DNA from: a virus
DNA: 52,129 bases
Virus record (IMG/VR): IMGVR_UViG_3300020469_000065
Location: 1 to 52,129 of that record
Strand: one strand, 5' to 3'
Shown: piece after piece, positions 26,201 to 34,900 of the stretch
How positions within the stretch are numbered: position 1 is the first letter of the stretch
Layout of the letters: every line of letters begins with the position of its first letter
Program-made: the position numbers and the translations under genes
The notes under the pieces: generated by a model
Told to the model about the DNA's origin: nothing
Databases searched by the model: none
The model's input: only the letters and a program-made list of their open reading frames with translations

Positions 26201-26559
26201 TCTTCGGACAGAAAACCCTCCAAGAGCGTCCATCTGCTCTAGACCGCATTAATGTTCGCCGTCTAGTTATCTTCCTCAAGAAGCAGATTTCGATACTTTC
26301 CACTCAGATTCTTTTTGAACAGAATGTACAAGCAACTTGGAACCGCTTCAAGGGTCTTATTGAACCATTCCTTGCAAACGTCAAGACTCAGTTTGGTATC
26401 ACTGACTACCGCCTTATTCTAGACGAAACTACAACAACTCCTGACCTTATCGATCAGAATGTTGTTTACGCTAAGATTATGATTAAGCCAGCAAGAGCAA
26501 TCGAGTACATCGCTATCGACTTCATTGTTGCTTCAACCGGCGCATCATTTGATGACTGA
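23284..26559 (+). CDS. Contractile tail sheath protein (gp18-like)
   Basis: The 1091-residue sheath protein marks this as a myovirus. The N-terminus (SPGVFINEIDNSFRPRRPEAIGP, in which SPGVFINEID is the hallmark) and C-terminal domain (VVFGQKTLQERPSALDRINV, RRLVIFLKKQISI, FLANVKTQFGITDYRLILDE) are typical. T4 gp18 has 659 residues, so about 400 residues are inserted between about 120 and 560, probably surface-exposed domains. A GAGAGGA site precedes the ATG. Confidence 0.95.
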   Translation: MPVKSFKFVSPGVFINEIDNSFRPRRPEAIGPVVIGRSVRGLAMQPVKLESFSDFLTMYGDTVPGNAGGDVYRDGNYQSPMYGTYAAKAFLNASVAPVTYMRLLGSEHTNATAAGKAGWQTTENPDAQTFAKLVLSAHDALAADGQKIALTASGDRFLVTFQDGVTSATSFTAGTPNTATLKANPSMGTPADSVAEQVREMVLLFNSMANYDSVSSSAEDGIVIRSRVGLNHADHDIFTGSVETNVSLVGTATAGAGTLTDNGGAYGLWVFPSSSNETCGTGGDNTDNLGSAMLGAVWYMDEDSQIRLSGSLANSAVKAEGIGMVIESDDSGLFTATIKGSKASTEADEKFAFNFDDTNQRFVRKVFNTNPQLVNGGDFYATSLERNYWLGETFEQELREGQDGVGSITGSTGDETQSKKMFGVVLPIRNGSSGPNSMRLGTQEAETGWVIGQDIGEAGSWVPEQAYKLFKLKGRGHGEWLHKNVKVSIEKVRYSGTQTSDFGTFSIVLRSLTDADANPVVLERFDNVTLDPRSPNYISRVVGDQYYKWNETERRLRLYGEYPNQSKFVYVSDINEGNIQNANSLVPFGYYGPPNFSSITNWSGSASDDAVSNKYIDATNDFGAGVDGLLSGSTGNFTGSLLWPAVRLRHSASDGGLPDQTDAYFGMQTTRTRGSSRGDRSAIDYHRRWVATEGNWGSAGGAVEQGYIFTMDDIVTSSVGAFYSSGSRRSEESYTAQSGKTYKNLIDLGYDSFTMPMWGGFDGFDITKPDPVYNTGIADNATDTTSYVYNTYKRAIDTVADAEFVDMNLLTAPGLTKDGLTTHMIDVCEARADALALIDLPGVYLPTHEKYYSDIADRQTKSPTNAANDLRQRQIDSSYGATFYPWVQTVDEGTGQSLWIPPTVAMMGVLASSERSSQVWFAPAGFNRGGLSDGAAGIPVTGVSRRLTSKERDVLYEARINPIASFPSTGIVVFGQKTLQERPSALDRINVRRLVIFLKKQISILSTQILFEQNVQATWNRFKGLIEPFLANVKTQFGITDYRLILDETTTTPDLIDQNVVYAKIMIKPARAIEYIAIDFIVASTGASFDD

Positions 26560-26565
26560 TAACCT

Positions 26566-26593
26566 GGGGGCTTTTGCCCCCGCCCACTACTTA
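26566..26593 (+). promoter_or_regulatory. GC hairpin and late-box variant ACTACTTA
   Basis: GGGGGC (26566-26571), loop TTTT, GCCCCC (26576-26581) form a tight hairpin with no T-tract after it, so it is at best a weak terminator or an mRNA end stabiliser. ACTACTTA at 26586-26593 is one base off the late box and lies 27 bases before the tube gene ATG. Confidence 0.5.
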
Positions 26594-26620
26594 CTTATGA
26601 ATTACAGGAGAACCTAACAA

Positions 26621-27208
26621 ATGCCATTCTGGTCAACTAACTTTGGTGAGGACACTACCCTCAAAGATCCAAAACGTAACTTTAGATTTATCGTTGAATT
26701 TAACGGTATCAACGCTACCCCCGGTGGTGCTCTTGCTTGGTATGCAAAGACTGCACAAAAGCCTTCATTCGCTGTAGCTAGCGCAGAGCACAAGTACCTC
26801 AATCATACCTTTTACTACCCAGGCTCAGTTACTTGGAATGCAATTTCCATCACTATGGTCGATCCTGTTGAGCCAGATATGACTGCTACATTCGCTGACA
26901 TCCTTGTTCAGAGTGGTTACTCACCACCAACTGATACTACCTCACTTGGCACTATCTCTAAGGCGAAGGCAGCAGGGGCACTTGGTACCGTTACCATTAC
27001 CCAGATTGATTCAGACGGCAATCCGCTTGAGACTTGGACTCTTTGGAACTCTTTTGTTGAAGATGTCAAGTTTGGTGATTCACTCTCATACGGTGATGAT
27101 GAGCTTACCGAAGTCTCTGTGACTCTCAAGTACGACTGGGCAAGAGTGGAAACTACCACAGACTCGGCAGCAGTTAGCGGCGGTGGTCGTGAGTTCTTCA
27201 ACATATAA
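26621..27208 (+). CDS. Tail tube protein (gp19-like)
   Basis: The 195-residue inner tube protein polymerises inside the sheath. It follows the sheath gene as in T4 and has the family pattern: FRFIVEFNGI (about 20-29), WYAKTAQKPSF, HTFYYPGSVTWNAISITMVDP (FYYPGSVTWNAISITMVDP is the core), and TEVSVTLKYDWARVE at the C-terminal end. It is slightly longer than T4 gp19 (163). A GGAG site lies about 9 bases before the start. Confidence 0.92.
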   Translation: MPFWSTNFGEDTTLKDPKRNFRFIVEFNGINATPGGALAWYAKTAQKPSFAVASAEHKYLNHTFYYPGSVTWNAISITMVDPVEPDMTATFADILVQSGYSPPTDTTSLGTISKAKAAGALGTVTITQIDSDGNPLETWTLWNSFVEDVKFGDSLSYGDDELTEVSVTLKYDWARVETTTDSAAVSGGGREFFNI

Positions 27209-27237
27209 TTTAGACAATATAAGACGCGAGGTGTAAA

Positions 27238-28059
27238 TTGTCAAGAAATCAAGATCGTCTTGGTGGCGCACAGCAACAAGACACAAGCCCCCCAGCAGAC
27301 AATGGCGGTGGCTTTTCATTTGTGGTCCCAACAGAGTTTGTGGACCTTCCTTCACAGGGTCGCTTTTATCCACAGGGACACCCTCTACACAAAAAAGATA
27401 GTGTAGAGATAAAACAGATGACCGCAAAGGAAGAGGATATTCTTACTTCGAGATCTCTTTTAAAGAAAGGTGTTGCTCTCGACAGGCTAATTCAAAGCCT
27501 TATTGTTGATAAAACCATTGACCCTTCCACGCTTTTGGTAGGAGATCGTAACGCTATTATTGTAGCAGCGCGAGTATCAGGATATGGAAACGATTACACT
27601 ACAAAAATCTCTTGCCCTGCATGTGAAACAAAACAAACTTACACTTTCGATTTAAATACAGCAAGTATGCTCCGTGGTAAGATTAATTCAGAGTTACAAG
27701 TCTCAGATAATGGAGATGGAACATTTACCTGTATTCTACCAAAGACACAAGCAACTTTGGTCGTGAGATTGGTGACTGGCAAAGAAGAAAGAAAACTTCT
27801 TAACACTACCGGGGACCAAGGCTTAGTTTCCAGACAACTTGAATCTGTTATTGTGAGCGTTAATGGTGATTCATCGCCACAAGCAATTCAATACGCAGCG
27901 CACAACTTACCCTCTTTTGATTCGCGACATCTTCGTATGATTCTAAAAGATGCTACCCCAAACATCGATCTAACCCAGACATTTACCTGCACAAACTGTC
28001 AATATACGCAGGAAATGGAGGTGCCGTTGACAGCGGACTTTTTTTGGCCTGACCGATGA
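27238..28059 (+). CDS. T4 gp26-like baseplate / tail assembly protein
   Basis: TTG at 27238 is used as start because GAGGTG lies just upstream and no ATG fits. The 273-residue protein has FVDLPSQGRFYPQGHPLH (about 37-54) and IKQMTAKEEDILTSRSLLKK (about 60-79), the signature of the T4 baseplate protein family that includes gp26. Two CxxC pairs (CPAC near 124, CTNC near 255) suggest a zinc site. It occupies the place, between tube and tape measure, where other tailed phages encode tail assembly chaperones. A T7 slippery tract lies near its 3' end. Confidence 0.75.
   Translation: MSRNQDRLGGAQQQDTSPPADNGGGFSFVVPTEFVDLPSQGRFYPQGHPLHKKDSVEIKQMTAKEEDILTSRSLLKKGVALDRLIQSLIVDKTIDPSTLLVGDRNAIIVAARVSGYGNDYTTKISCPACETKQTYTFDLNTASMLRGKINSELQVSDNGDGTFTCILPKTQATLVVRLVTGKEERKLLNTTGDQGLVSRQLESVIVSVNGDSSPQAIQYAAHNLPSFDSRHLRMILKDATPNIDLTQTFTCTNCQYTQEMEVPLTADFFWPDR
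28039..28045 (+). other. Possible programmed frameshift site (T7 tract)
   Basis: The gp26-like gene reads GAC TTT TTT TGG here. A +1 or -2 slip on the seven Ts joins the frame of the next ORF without a stop, giving GLTDDYNEG before its MYEQIFF. The downstream ORF has only a badly spaced Shine-Dalgarno (GAGG two bases before ATG). The frames and stops are read directly; use of the site is inference. Confidence 0.4.
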
Positions 28060-28072
28060 TTATAACGAGGGT

Positions 28073-28285
28073 ATGTACGAGCAGATTTTCTTCTTAAAGT
28101 ATTCAGGTGGATGGAGTTTTGCTGAAGCGTACAGCCTCCCTGTGGGGCTTAGAAACTGGTTTGTTAAGCGTACCATCAAGCAGTTAGAAATGGAATCAGA
28201 AGCAATGAAGCAAGCTTCTAAGGGTGGTGGTAAATCACAAGAACTAACGCCCTTTAACCAACCACAGATACCTAAGACCTTTTAG
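28073..28285 (+). CDS. Small protein upstream of tape measure, possible chaperone extension
   Basis: The 70-residue protein (MYEQIFFLKYSGGWSFAEAY, then SLPVGLRNWFVKRTIKQLE) is helical with a polar tail. The frame stays open upstream of its ATG back to 28031. With the position directly before the tape measure gene and the T7 tract at 28039, this suggests it may be made mainly as a frameshifted C-terminal extension of the gp26-like protein, like lambda G-T. Independent initiation at 28073 is the simpler alternative. Confidence 0.7.
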   Translation: MYEQIFFLKYSGGWSFAEAYSLPVGLRNWFVKRTIKQLEMESEAMKQASKGGGKSQELTPFNQPQIPKTF

Positions 28286-28289
28286 ATAG

Positions 28290-28316
28290 AGCACCTTTTG
28301 AGGTGCTTTGCTTTTT
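28290..28316 (+). terminator. Intrinsic terminator
   Basis: AGCACCT (28290-28296) pairs with AGGTGCT (28301-28307) around a TTTG loop, followed by TTGCTTTTT. Confidence 0.85.
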
Positions 28317-28325
28317 GGGGTGTAG

Positions 28326-28333
28326 GCTATTTA
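28326..28333 (+). promoter_or_regulatory. Putative late promoter box GCTATTTA
   Basis: GCTATTTA, one base off the usual box, follows the terminator and precedes the tape measure ATG at 28353 by 19 bases. Confidence 0.55.
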
Positions 28334-28352
28334 TAGGGAGAGGTGCTATTAG

Positions 28353-30524
28353 ATGGCTGATGAAAGAATAACTGATGCTGATGCACGGATACTTGCTGAT
28401 TATCTAAAAACATTGTCTAGTGTCCGAGATATCAGAAGAGAGACTGCTGAGTATTCAAAAGAAGAATTAGAACTCATAAAAGCTCATGCTGCTGCTGGCT
28501 CTACACTTGAAAATGCCATGAAGGAACAAAAAAAATCTATTGACGCCTCTATTGTATCTTCTGAGCGACAAGTGCGCATTTTGGAACAAGCAGCAGAAAG
28601 GGCAAAAGGTACATCACAAGAGTTAAGAAAACAAAATGAATTTCTTGAAGAATCAATTGAGTTAGAAAAAGAAAAGCTAAAAACAGTAAATGAAGGCTCA
28701 GATGAATACACAAAAAGTCTAAATAACATTGAAGATCTCAATAAAAAAATAGAACAAAACTCCAAAGCGATATCAAATAATTTTAAATCGGCAGCAGGGC
28801 ACATGGAAGATCTTGCTAAAGAAGGTGCCAAACTTGCCGGTAGTATGTTTAAGCTTGATAAGCCATTTGATGCAATTCAAGGAAATCTAAAAAGTATGGG
28901 CTCAAGCCTCATGCAAGCGGGAAAAGCAAAATTCCTTTCAAAATTTCCGCAACTTGCTAAATTTGCTGGACCTGTTGGTATTGTTGCTACTGCGGTAGCA
29001 CAGTTCGTTGGCTCTATTATAGAACTCGCCACCAGAATGGTAGACACATCTAACGCAATTCAGAAAGCCACAGGCGTAAACGCACAGTTTGCAGACTCAA
29101 TTACTATGGGCTACGAAGAAACACGACAGTTTGGTGGCACTCTTGAAGACTTAAAAACTGCCGCAGTCGATCTATCAAAGACTTTCACCGACTTCACCAT
29201 GCTTAACGGACAGATGGCTCAGTCTCTCGCAAGAACCGGCACACTATTGGGCAAGCTCGGAGTATCTTCACAAGACTTTGCAAAGGGTATTCAATTATCT
29301 ACCAAAGCGTTTGGCATGACTGTGAAAGAAGCAGAAGAAGCACAGTTGCGACTTGCTGCTCTAGCACAAGACATAGGTGTTGCACCATCACAGATGGCTG
29401 CTGACTTTGCCGCCGCAGGACCACAACTTGCTAAATTTGGTAGTAATGCAGAAGCCACCTTTAAGAGACTAGCCGTGACCGCAAAGTCAACCGGTATCGA
29501 AATTAACAGACTGTTGAGCATTACAGAAAAGTTTGATACATTTGAAGGTGCCGCAACTCAAGCAGGCAAACTAAATGCTGCTCTTGGCGGAAACTTTGTT
29601 AACGCGATGGAACTACTAACCGAGACTGATCCTACTGCTCGTTTCGATATGATGACCGATGCAATCAAGGATGCTGGCTTATCCTTTGATGAAATGTCCT
29701 ACTACCAGAAAAAGTTTTATGCAGAATCTATGGGACTTTCAGATGTAAACGAACTTGCTCTTGCACTTTCAGGCAACACAGATCTGCTATCACAAAACTT
29801 AGGTAAAACATCAGCAGACATAGAAGAGACTGCTAAACGCGCACAGCAGATGCAAAGCATTCAAGAACAATTAAATCTTCTCTTTGCCGACATGGTTCCT
29901 ATTATGAAGCCTGTTATCGCTGGTATGAGAGATTTTGTTGGATTCTTGTTGGAAAACAAAGAGGCAGTTCAGGCGTTTTTTGTAGGACTCACAATTGCCG
30001 CCACCGCTCTGGCTGTTTCAATGGCTCCTATAACTTTAGGAACTTTGGCTCTTTCGGCAGCACTAGGGGTTCTCGGCTATCTCTTGTTCAAACAAACATG
30101 GGCTTCTAAATTTCACCATGGTCTTCACAAAGTAGCCAACGGCTTTGGTTTAATAGGAAAAATTACTGGCATGGCGTCGGCAGACATAAAGAGCCTAACG
30201 GGAGACATGGACGATCTAGGTCAGTCTATGTTCAAGGGCAAGTCAATTAAGGTTGGTGCAGAGATGACATCAACAGCCCTTGAAGGTATGCAAGAATCAA
30301 CCATGGCTGCCGCCTCAACAACAAAAGCAGCCGCACCTGTTCTTGCAACTTCTAATGCAGTATCAAATGCAGTTAGCAATGCAAACACCACAAACAACAA
30401 CTACAAGGGTTCTACCGGAGAAACCAAAGTTAACATCAACTTTGCCAATAAGAGATTCAAAGACTTCTTTGATGTCGAGGTCGAAAACTCTATTGGCAGA
30501 GCAGCAAGAAAGGCGGTAATCTAA
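28353..30524 (+). CDS. Tail tape measure protein
   Basis: The 723-residue protein sets tail length and is the largest helical protein in the tail operon. The N-terminal 150 residues are coiled coil (K/E-rich, LEQAAERAKGTSQELRKQ). Hydrophobic stretches lie at about 205-225 (PVGIVATAVAQFVGSIIEL) and about 543-585 (LTIAATALAVSMAP to ALGVLGYLLF), as usual for tape measure proteins that meet the membrane. The C-terminus is TKVNINFANKRFKDFF and ends GRAARKAVI. At about 0.15 nm per residue in such proteins, a tail near 100 nm is suggested (family rule, not measured). Confidence 0.85.
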   Translation: MADERITDADARILADYLKTLSSVRDIRRETAEYSKEELELIKAHAAAGSTLENAMKEQKKSIDASIVSSERQVRILEQAAERAKGTSQELRKQNEFLEESIELEKEKLKTVNEGSDEYTKSLNNIEDLNKKIEQNSKAISNNFKSAAGHMEDLAKEGAKLAGSMFKLDKPFDAIQGNLKSMGSSLMQAGKAKFLSKFPQLAKFAGPVGIVATAVAQFVGSIIELATRMVDTSNAIQKATGVNAQFADSITMGYEETRQFGGTLEDLKTAAVDLSKTFTDFTMLNGQMAQSLARTGTLLGKLGVSSQDFAKGIQLSTKAFGMTVKEAEEAQLRLAALAQDIGVAPSQMAADFAAAGPQLAKFGSNAEATFKRLAVTAKSTGIEINRLLSITEKFDTFEGAATQAGKLNAALGGNFVNAMELLTETDPTARFDMMTDAIKDAGLSFDEMSYYQKKFYAESMGLSDVNELALALSGNTDLLSQNLGKTSADIEETAKRAQQMQSIQEQLNLLFADMVPIMKPVIAGMRDFVGFLLENKEAVQAFFVGLTIAATALAVSMAPITLGTLALSAALGVLGYLLFKQTWASKFHHGLHKVANGFGLIGKITGMASADIKSLTGDMDDLGQSMFKGKSIKVGAEMTSTALEGMQESTMAAASTTKAAAPVLATSNAVSNAVSNANTTNNNYKGSTGETKVNINFANKRFKDFFDVEVENSIGRAARKAVI

Positions 30525-30525
30525 A

Positions 30526-31551
30526 ATGGCTCTTGAATTTGACATAAGAAAGTACAACGCAGAAAAAAACACTCTTGTTGATGGATCTGATGCTCTCGCA
30601 AACCAGCGAGATCAGGTTATCTCTTTCCAAAACATACGCAATAAGGAGTCTGTATTCTTTAAGGCTTTTATCACAGCGTTCAGTGACACGTATTCTCCAA
30701 ACTTTAATAGCGTAGAAGTGTTCGGCAGAACTGACCCGATACAACAGTACAAGGGAACCAGCAGAAGTATCACGCTTGCTTTTAAGGTCCCTGCTGCTTC
30801 CGAAAGCGAAGCGTTTGAAAACCTTGGAAGAGCAGGAAAACTTATCCAAATGCTTTATCCCAGTTATGCAAGCGTCTCCAACGCCCTCACTCTTTCAGAG
30901 GCTCCACTTGTTCGTTTAAAAGTTATGAATTTGTTGAGTAAAGAACATCTTGATACCGATACCATGGAGAAGATTTTTGAATTATCTACTGGCGGTGGTA
31001 TTAGCTATGAACAATTTTATTCTTCATACAAGTCCACAGCAGCCCCAGATCTCGGTATTCTTGGCGTCATAACCTCTTGCACCGTAAACCATGGACTTGA
31101 AAGCGAAGGTGCATTTTCAAAAATTGAACCTACAAATACAATACTCCCAAAACTAATAGAAATAAATGTCAGTTTTACTCCGATACACGAAGATACCATT
31201 GGCTTTGTGGGTGATCAAAGTGAGTTGAATAACGCACCGTCATTCCCTTATGGCGTTTTGTTGAGAAAGAATACAACTGAAGGCAATATCCCCACTGTTG
31301 TGTCTAGTAATCAAGCGGAACAAGAAAAGACATTAGAAGAATTAAGGCAGGCTGCTGCAAGCGCTCAACAAGCGGAAGATTTAGCAAGAGCGCAATTAGA
31401 AAAAACAGCAAAAAAATTCACTAGAAGAGAAACGACAAAAAGAAAAGAAGCGCTAGTAGAAGCTGGGAACGCAGCGTCGGCGGCTGTGAGCGAAAGTACA
31501 GAAGCACAAAGACAATATGAAGAACTCGCAACAGAAATGGGATACTTATAG
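30526..31551 (+). CDS. Baseplate tail-tube junction protein (gp48/gp54-like)
   Basis: The 341-residue protein has FFKAFITAFSDTYSPNFNS (about 45-63), VEVFGRTDPIQQYKGTSRSI and LAFKVPAASESEAFENL, followed by LIQMLYPSY. This order, with a residue pattern YGRxDPI-Y-TxR, is typical of the T4 gp54/gp48 proteins at the baseplate-tube junction. The C-terminal 80 residues are an A/E/K-rich coiled coil absent from T4 relatives. It starts two bases after the tape measure stop, and LysM and baseplate genes follow. Confidence 0.68.
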   Translation: MALEFDIRKYNAEKNTLVDGSDALANQRDQVISFQNIRNKESVFFKAFITAFSDTYSPNFNSVEVFGRTDPIQQYKGTSRSITLAFKVPAASESEAFENLGRAGKLIQMLYPSYASVSNALTLSEAPLVRLKVMNLLSKEHLDTDTMEKIFELSTGGGISYEQFYSSYKSTAAPDLGILGVITSCTVNHGLESEGAFSKIEPTNTILPKLIEINVSFTPIHEDTIGFVGDQSELNNAPSFPYGVLLRKNTTEGNIPTVVSSNQAEQEKTLEELRQAAASAQQAEDLARAQLEKTAKKFTRRETTKRKEALVEAGNAASAAVSESTEAQRQYEELATEMGYL

Positions 31552-31560
31552 GATAAATAA

Positions 31561-31899
31561 ATGGCTAACGTAAGAAACAAAGAAAGAATAGTAGATAATG
31601 ATATAGACCACTACAAAGACCTTGTGGGTAAGAGAGGCAAGAAAAGTGTAAGGCATTACACAACGCCCATATTGCAGCATCCTACTATATCTGAGAGAGC
31701 AGGCACCCCAACCACCGCTCACCTATGGACTGCTGGAGATCGTTTCTACAAGCTAGCACATCAGTATTATGGCGATGTAGATTTTTGGTGGGTTATCGCT
31801 TGGTGGAATGGTTATCCAACCGAAGGACACATTAAAACTGGCAACTATATTGAGATACCTTTGGACCTACCTGCTGCTCTTGAAGCGCTAGGAATTTAA
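31561..31899 (+). CDS. LysM-type baseplate protein (gp53-like)
   Basis: The 112-residue protein has a basic N-terminal half and a LysM-like domain at about 58-105: TAGDRFYKLAHQYYGDVDFWWVIAWWNG, in which DRFYKLAHQYYGD and the NG turn are characteristic, ending IKTGNYIEIP. T4 gp53, a baseplate wedge protein, contains a similar LysM fold. Position next to the gp54-like gene fits. Binding to peptidoglycan is not implied, because the domain is structural in baseplates. Confidence 0.78.
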   Translation: MANVRNKERIVDNDIDHYKDLVGKRGKKSVRHYTTPILQHPTISERAGTPTTAHLWTAGDRFYKLAHQYYGDVDFWWVIAWWNGYPTEGHIKTGNYIEIPLDLPAALEALGI

Positions 31900-31900
31900 A

Positions 31901-34900
31901 ATGGCTAAAATAGAAACACCTTGTTTTAAAAAAAGTGATCCTCTTTCTAAGATTGAAACTTATAGAGAAGATTTTGAGACTGCTCTTGGAACCGTTTACG
32001 ACATAATATATTCTGATGCAGAGTGGGCTTCTCTTATCGCTGATTACGATTTAGATTTATTGAATCTTCCCAAAGGTATTTTTGGAACTAGGCCAGACTG
32101 GGATACAATCTATAATTACAAGGCAGATAATGTTGATCCTTTTGGCGATTTTAGAAATGAATTAAACAGTGTTAGTCTTGGAGACAATACCGCCAGCAAG
32201 GGCACGTTAGTGCGCCTTGTCGCGCAATCCAAAGACGACTACCCAGATCACCCCACATCTCCAATAATTATAGAATTTGGAACATATATTGGTAAGCAAG
32301 AATTTCTAAAAGATAATATAGATACTTTTAATCAAAAACTACAAACCTTTAGACAAGACTTTATTTCAGCTAACGCACAACAAGATGTGTCAGTTATCCC
32401 CGCAGCCGGAACTCCGAGCGCAGATCTCACTAGTGCAGTAACCTCAGCCAGACCAGAATTTGAACGAGGGGTTTTTCAAGTTTTTGATAGCTTTGGATTT
32501 AATTTTGACACAGGCGTCAGCAAAGCACAAAAAGTCTGTCCCGACGACATTTATAAATTTGTTAAAGATGGGGTTATAAAACTGTTTAACGACGCTATTG
32601 AAAACCAAATTAAACAAGTGTTTGCTGAGAAAGCAAGTCGAGATTCACTGGCGGACATAGCATCGCGAGAGGAATACATCCCAAAGCCTATCTGTGAATC
32701 CGGTGGTACCAAAGATCTTTGTAAAAGACTGAAAAAACTTCGTGCCCTAAGAGAGAGCCTTAAAAGCACAATTGAATCATTTGCGGGCGACAACTTGGCA
32801 TACTCTGAACAATGCCTGTTGCTCACCTTTATTGATGAATTGATAGAAATTTCAGGAGAAAAAAAATCTTATCCCTATTTTTCAAATGCTTACAACAACC
32901 CAATAAAGATAGGTGGCAACCCTTTTGCGTTTACAAACAGTCTTGTCACCGACTCTAGCCAAAAAGAACTTTTTGAATTAAAGCAACAAGTTGTTTCTCA
33001 ATTGATGCCTTATATTAGATTGTCCAAAGTTGAAAAAAATTCCCAAGGTGTTGATCAGGAAATACCCATAACATTTGACACAAATATCTCTAATGATCTA
33101 AAAGGTGCAAAAAATACTTTACAAAGACAAAGAGGTTATGGCGTTGGTTTGCAAAATTTTACTTTTTCTTACGAAGGGACCGATCCGTTTTCTGCAAAAA
33201 AAGCCATAACTGCTAAATTAACTTTATTTTCCTCTACCTTTGATGACCTTTTAAAAGAAAGAGGTGGCTTTAGGTATGCCGATCTAGCTTTAAAAACTGG
33301 TGGTGTTGCAGCAAGTCAATTAAAGAATCTGACTAAGATTCAAAAAGAAAATGCTGATAAACTAAATTTTAGACTAAAAGCAGTTGTAGGATGGAATGTC
33401 CCAAGAGAAACTTTTGTTGGCTTAACACCAGAACAGAAAAAAGCAATATATAATTCTTATATAACAATTTACCTTACTCCGACAATTCACTCATTTGATT
33501 TTGATGAGACGGGAGCAGTTATTTTTAGTATTGAATATCTTGCTTACATAGAAGATGTATTTGCTCAATCTCAATTTAATATTTTTTCATCTCTTATAAA
33601 AGAAACAGAAATTAGAAATACGATTCTACAATTTCAAAAAGAAAAATCTTGTGGCGAGAACAAAGAAGAATATGAAAAATTGGTTAAATTTGATGAAAAA
33701 TTTGTCACAAAGTTAAACCTACGGGCATATTCAGATCTTGTTTCGGAGTTGGCTGCGAGAGATAAAATTTATTATCTAAACCTTTCCAACAACGATGTTG
33801 CTAAATTACTAGAAGATCCGTATACAGACGAGGTAAAGTTTCCCAAACCGTTTTCAAGCGCTGGTTTAAGTATTGAAAGAATAAAAGATATTAGAGATGC
33901 CCTGCAAACTAGCATGGCAGGCGAAGATAAAGCTGAACGTTCAATTCAAATGCTTAGCTCAATAGCTGCCTCGCAAGACAACAACTCTCTTGCTTTTTTC
34001 TATATTCAAGATATCGTTACTGTTGCAATGTATTTGATAGAACAAGAGCTAGAAAAAGCACAAAATTTAGAAGAAACAGAATATTATAAAGAAGCTGCAA
34101 AGTTTTTTACTTACGGCAGCGCCAAAGAGTTCAGGGCATTGCTGTCCGAAAAACAATTCAAGTTTAAAAATTCTTTACAACAATTTCAACAAATGAGAAT
34201 AATTCTCGGACCAGCAGAAATTTACTCTCCAGCTAAGGGATTTAAATCGACCTTTACAACGCTTGGCGATATACCAATTTCATTAAATTACTTTTTTGAA
34301 TTTTTATCTAAGAAAGTAATCTCAAAAGAGATTATAAATTATCCATTATCTAAGTTCGTAAAAGAACTTTGTAATGATTTGATTACAAATTTTCTAAATT
34401 CAGAAAGCTGCGGCAGGGTGAATACATCTCAAAGATTAAGCATTAATAGTACAAGCGTAATTGCCTACAATAGAGATTCAAATAGTAGGGGCAAGTGGTC
34501 ATCTGCAAATCCTCCGTTAGATGATTTAACTTACCAAACAGTTGTAAACAAATACATTAGAAAGGACGGAGAGCCGCTGCTCTTGCTTAGTGGCAAAAGA
34601 GGTGTGCCAATTACCAGTTTATCTTTGGAGAAAATGATAAATTATTATGTTTTTTCCATAGGAAAAAAAACAGCAGCAGACGATTTTGTTGGAGATAAAG
34701 ATAAAGATACCGCTAGGGGCGTTTTTCATTACGTCTTAGGTCGAGATAAAGGAATAATAAAAAATATAAGTCTTGAAAAAACAACTACGACTGGACTCAA
34801 AGAGGTCCGGTTTGAACAAGAAGGGTACGATGGTTTATCTCAGCTAAGAGAGGTCTACAATGTTACAGTCGATTCTTTTCTAAATGTTCAGACTTTTCCG

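Noticed and set aside
26566-26581. GC hairpin after the sheath gene as intrinsic terminator
   Set aside because: There is no T-tract after the stem on either strand, so it is listed only as a hairpin.
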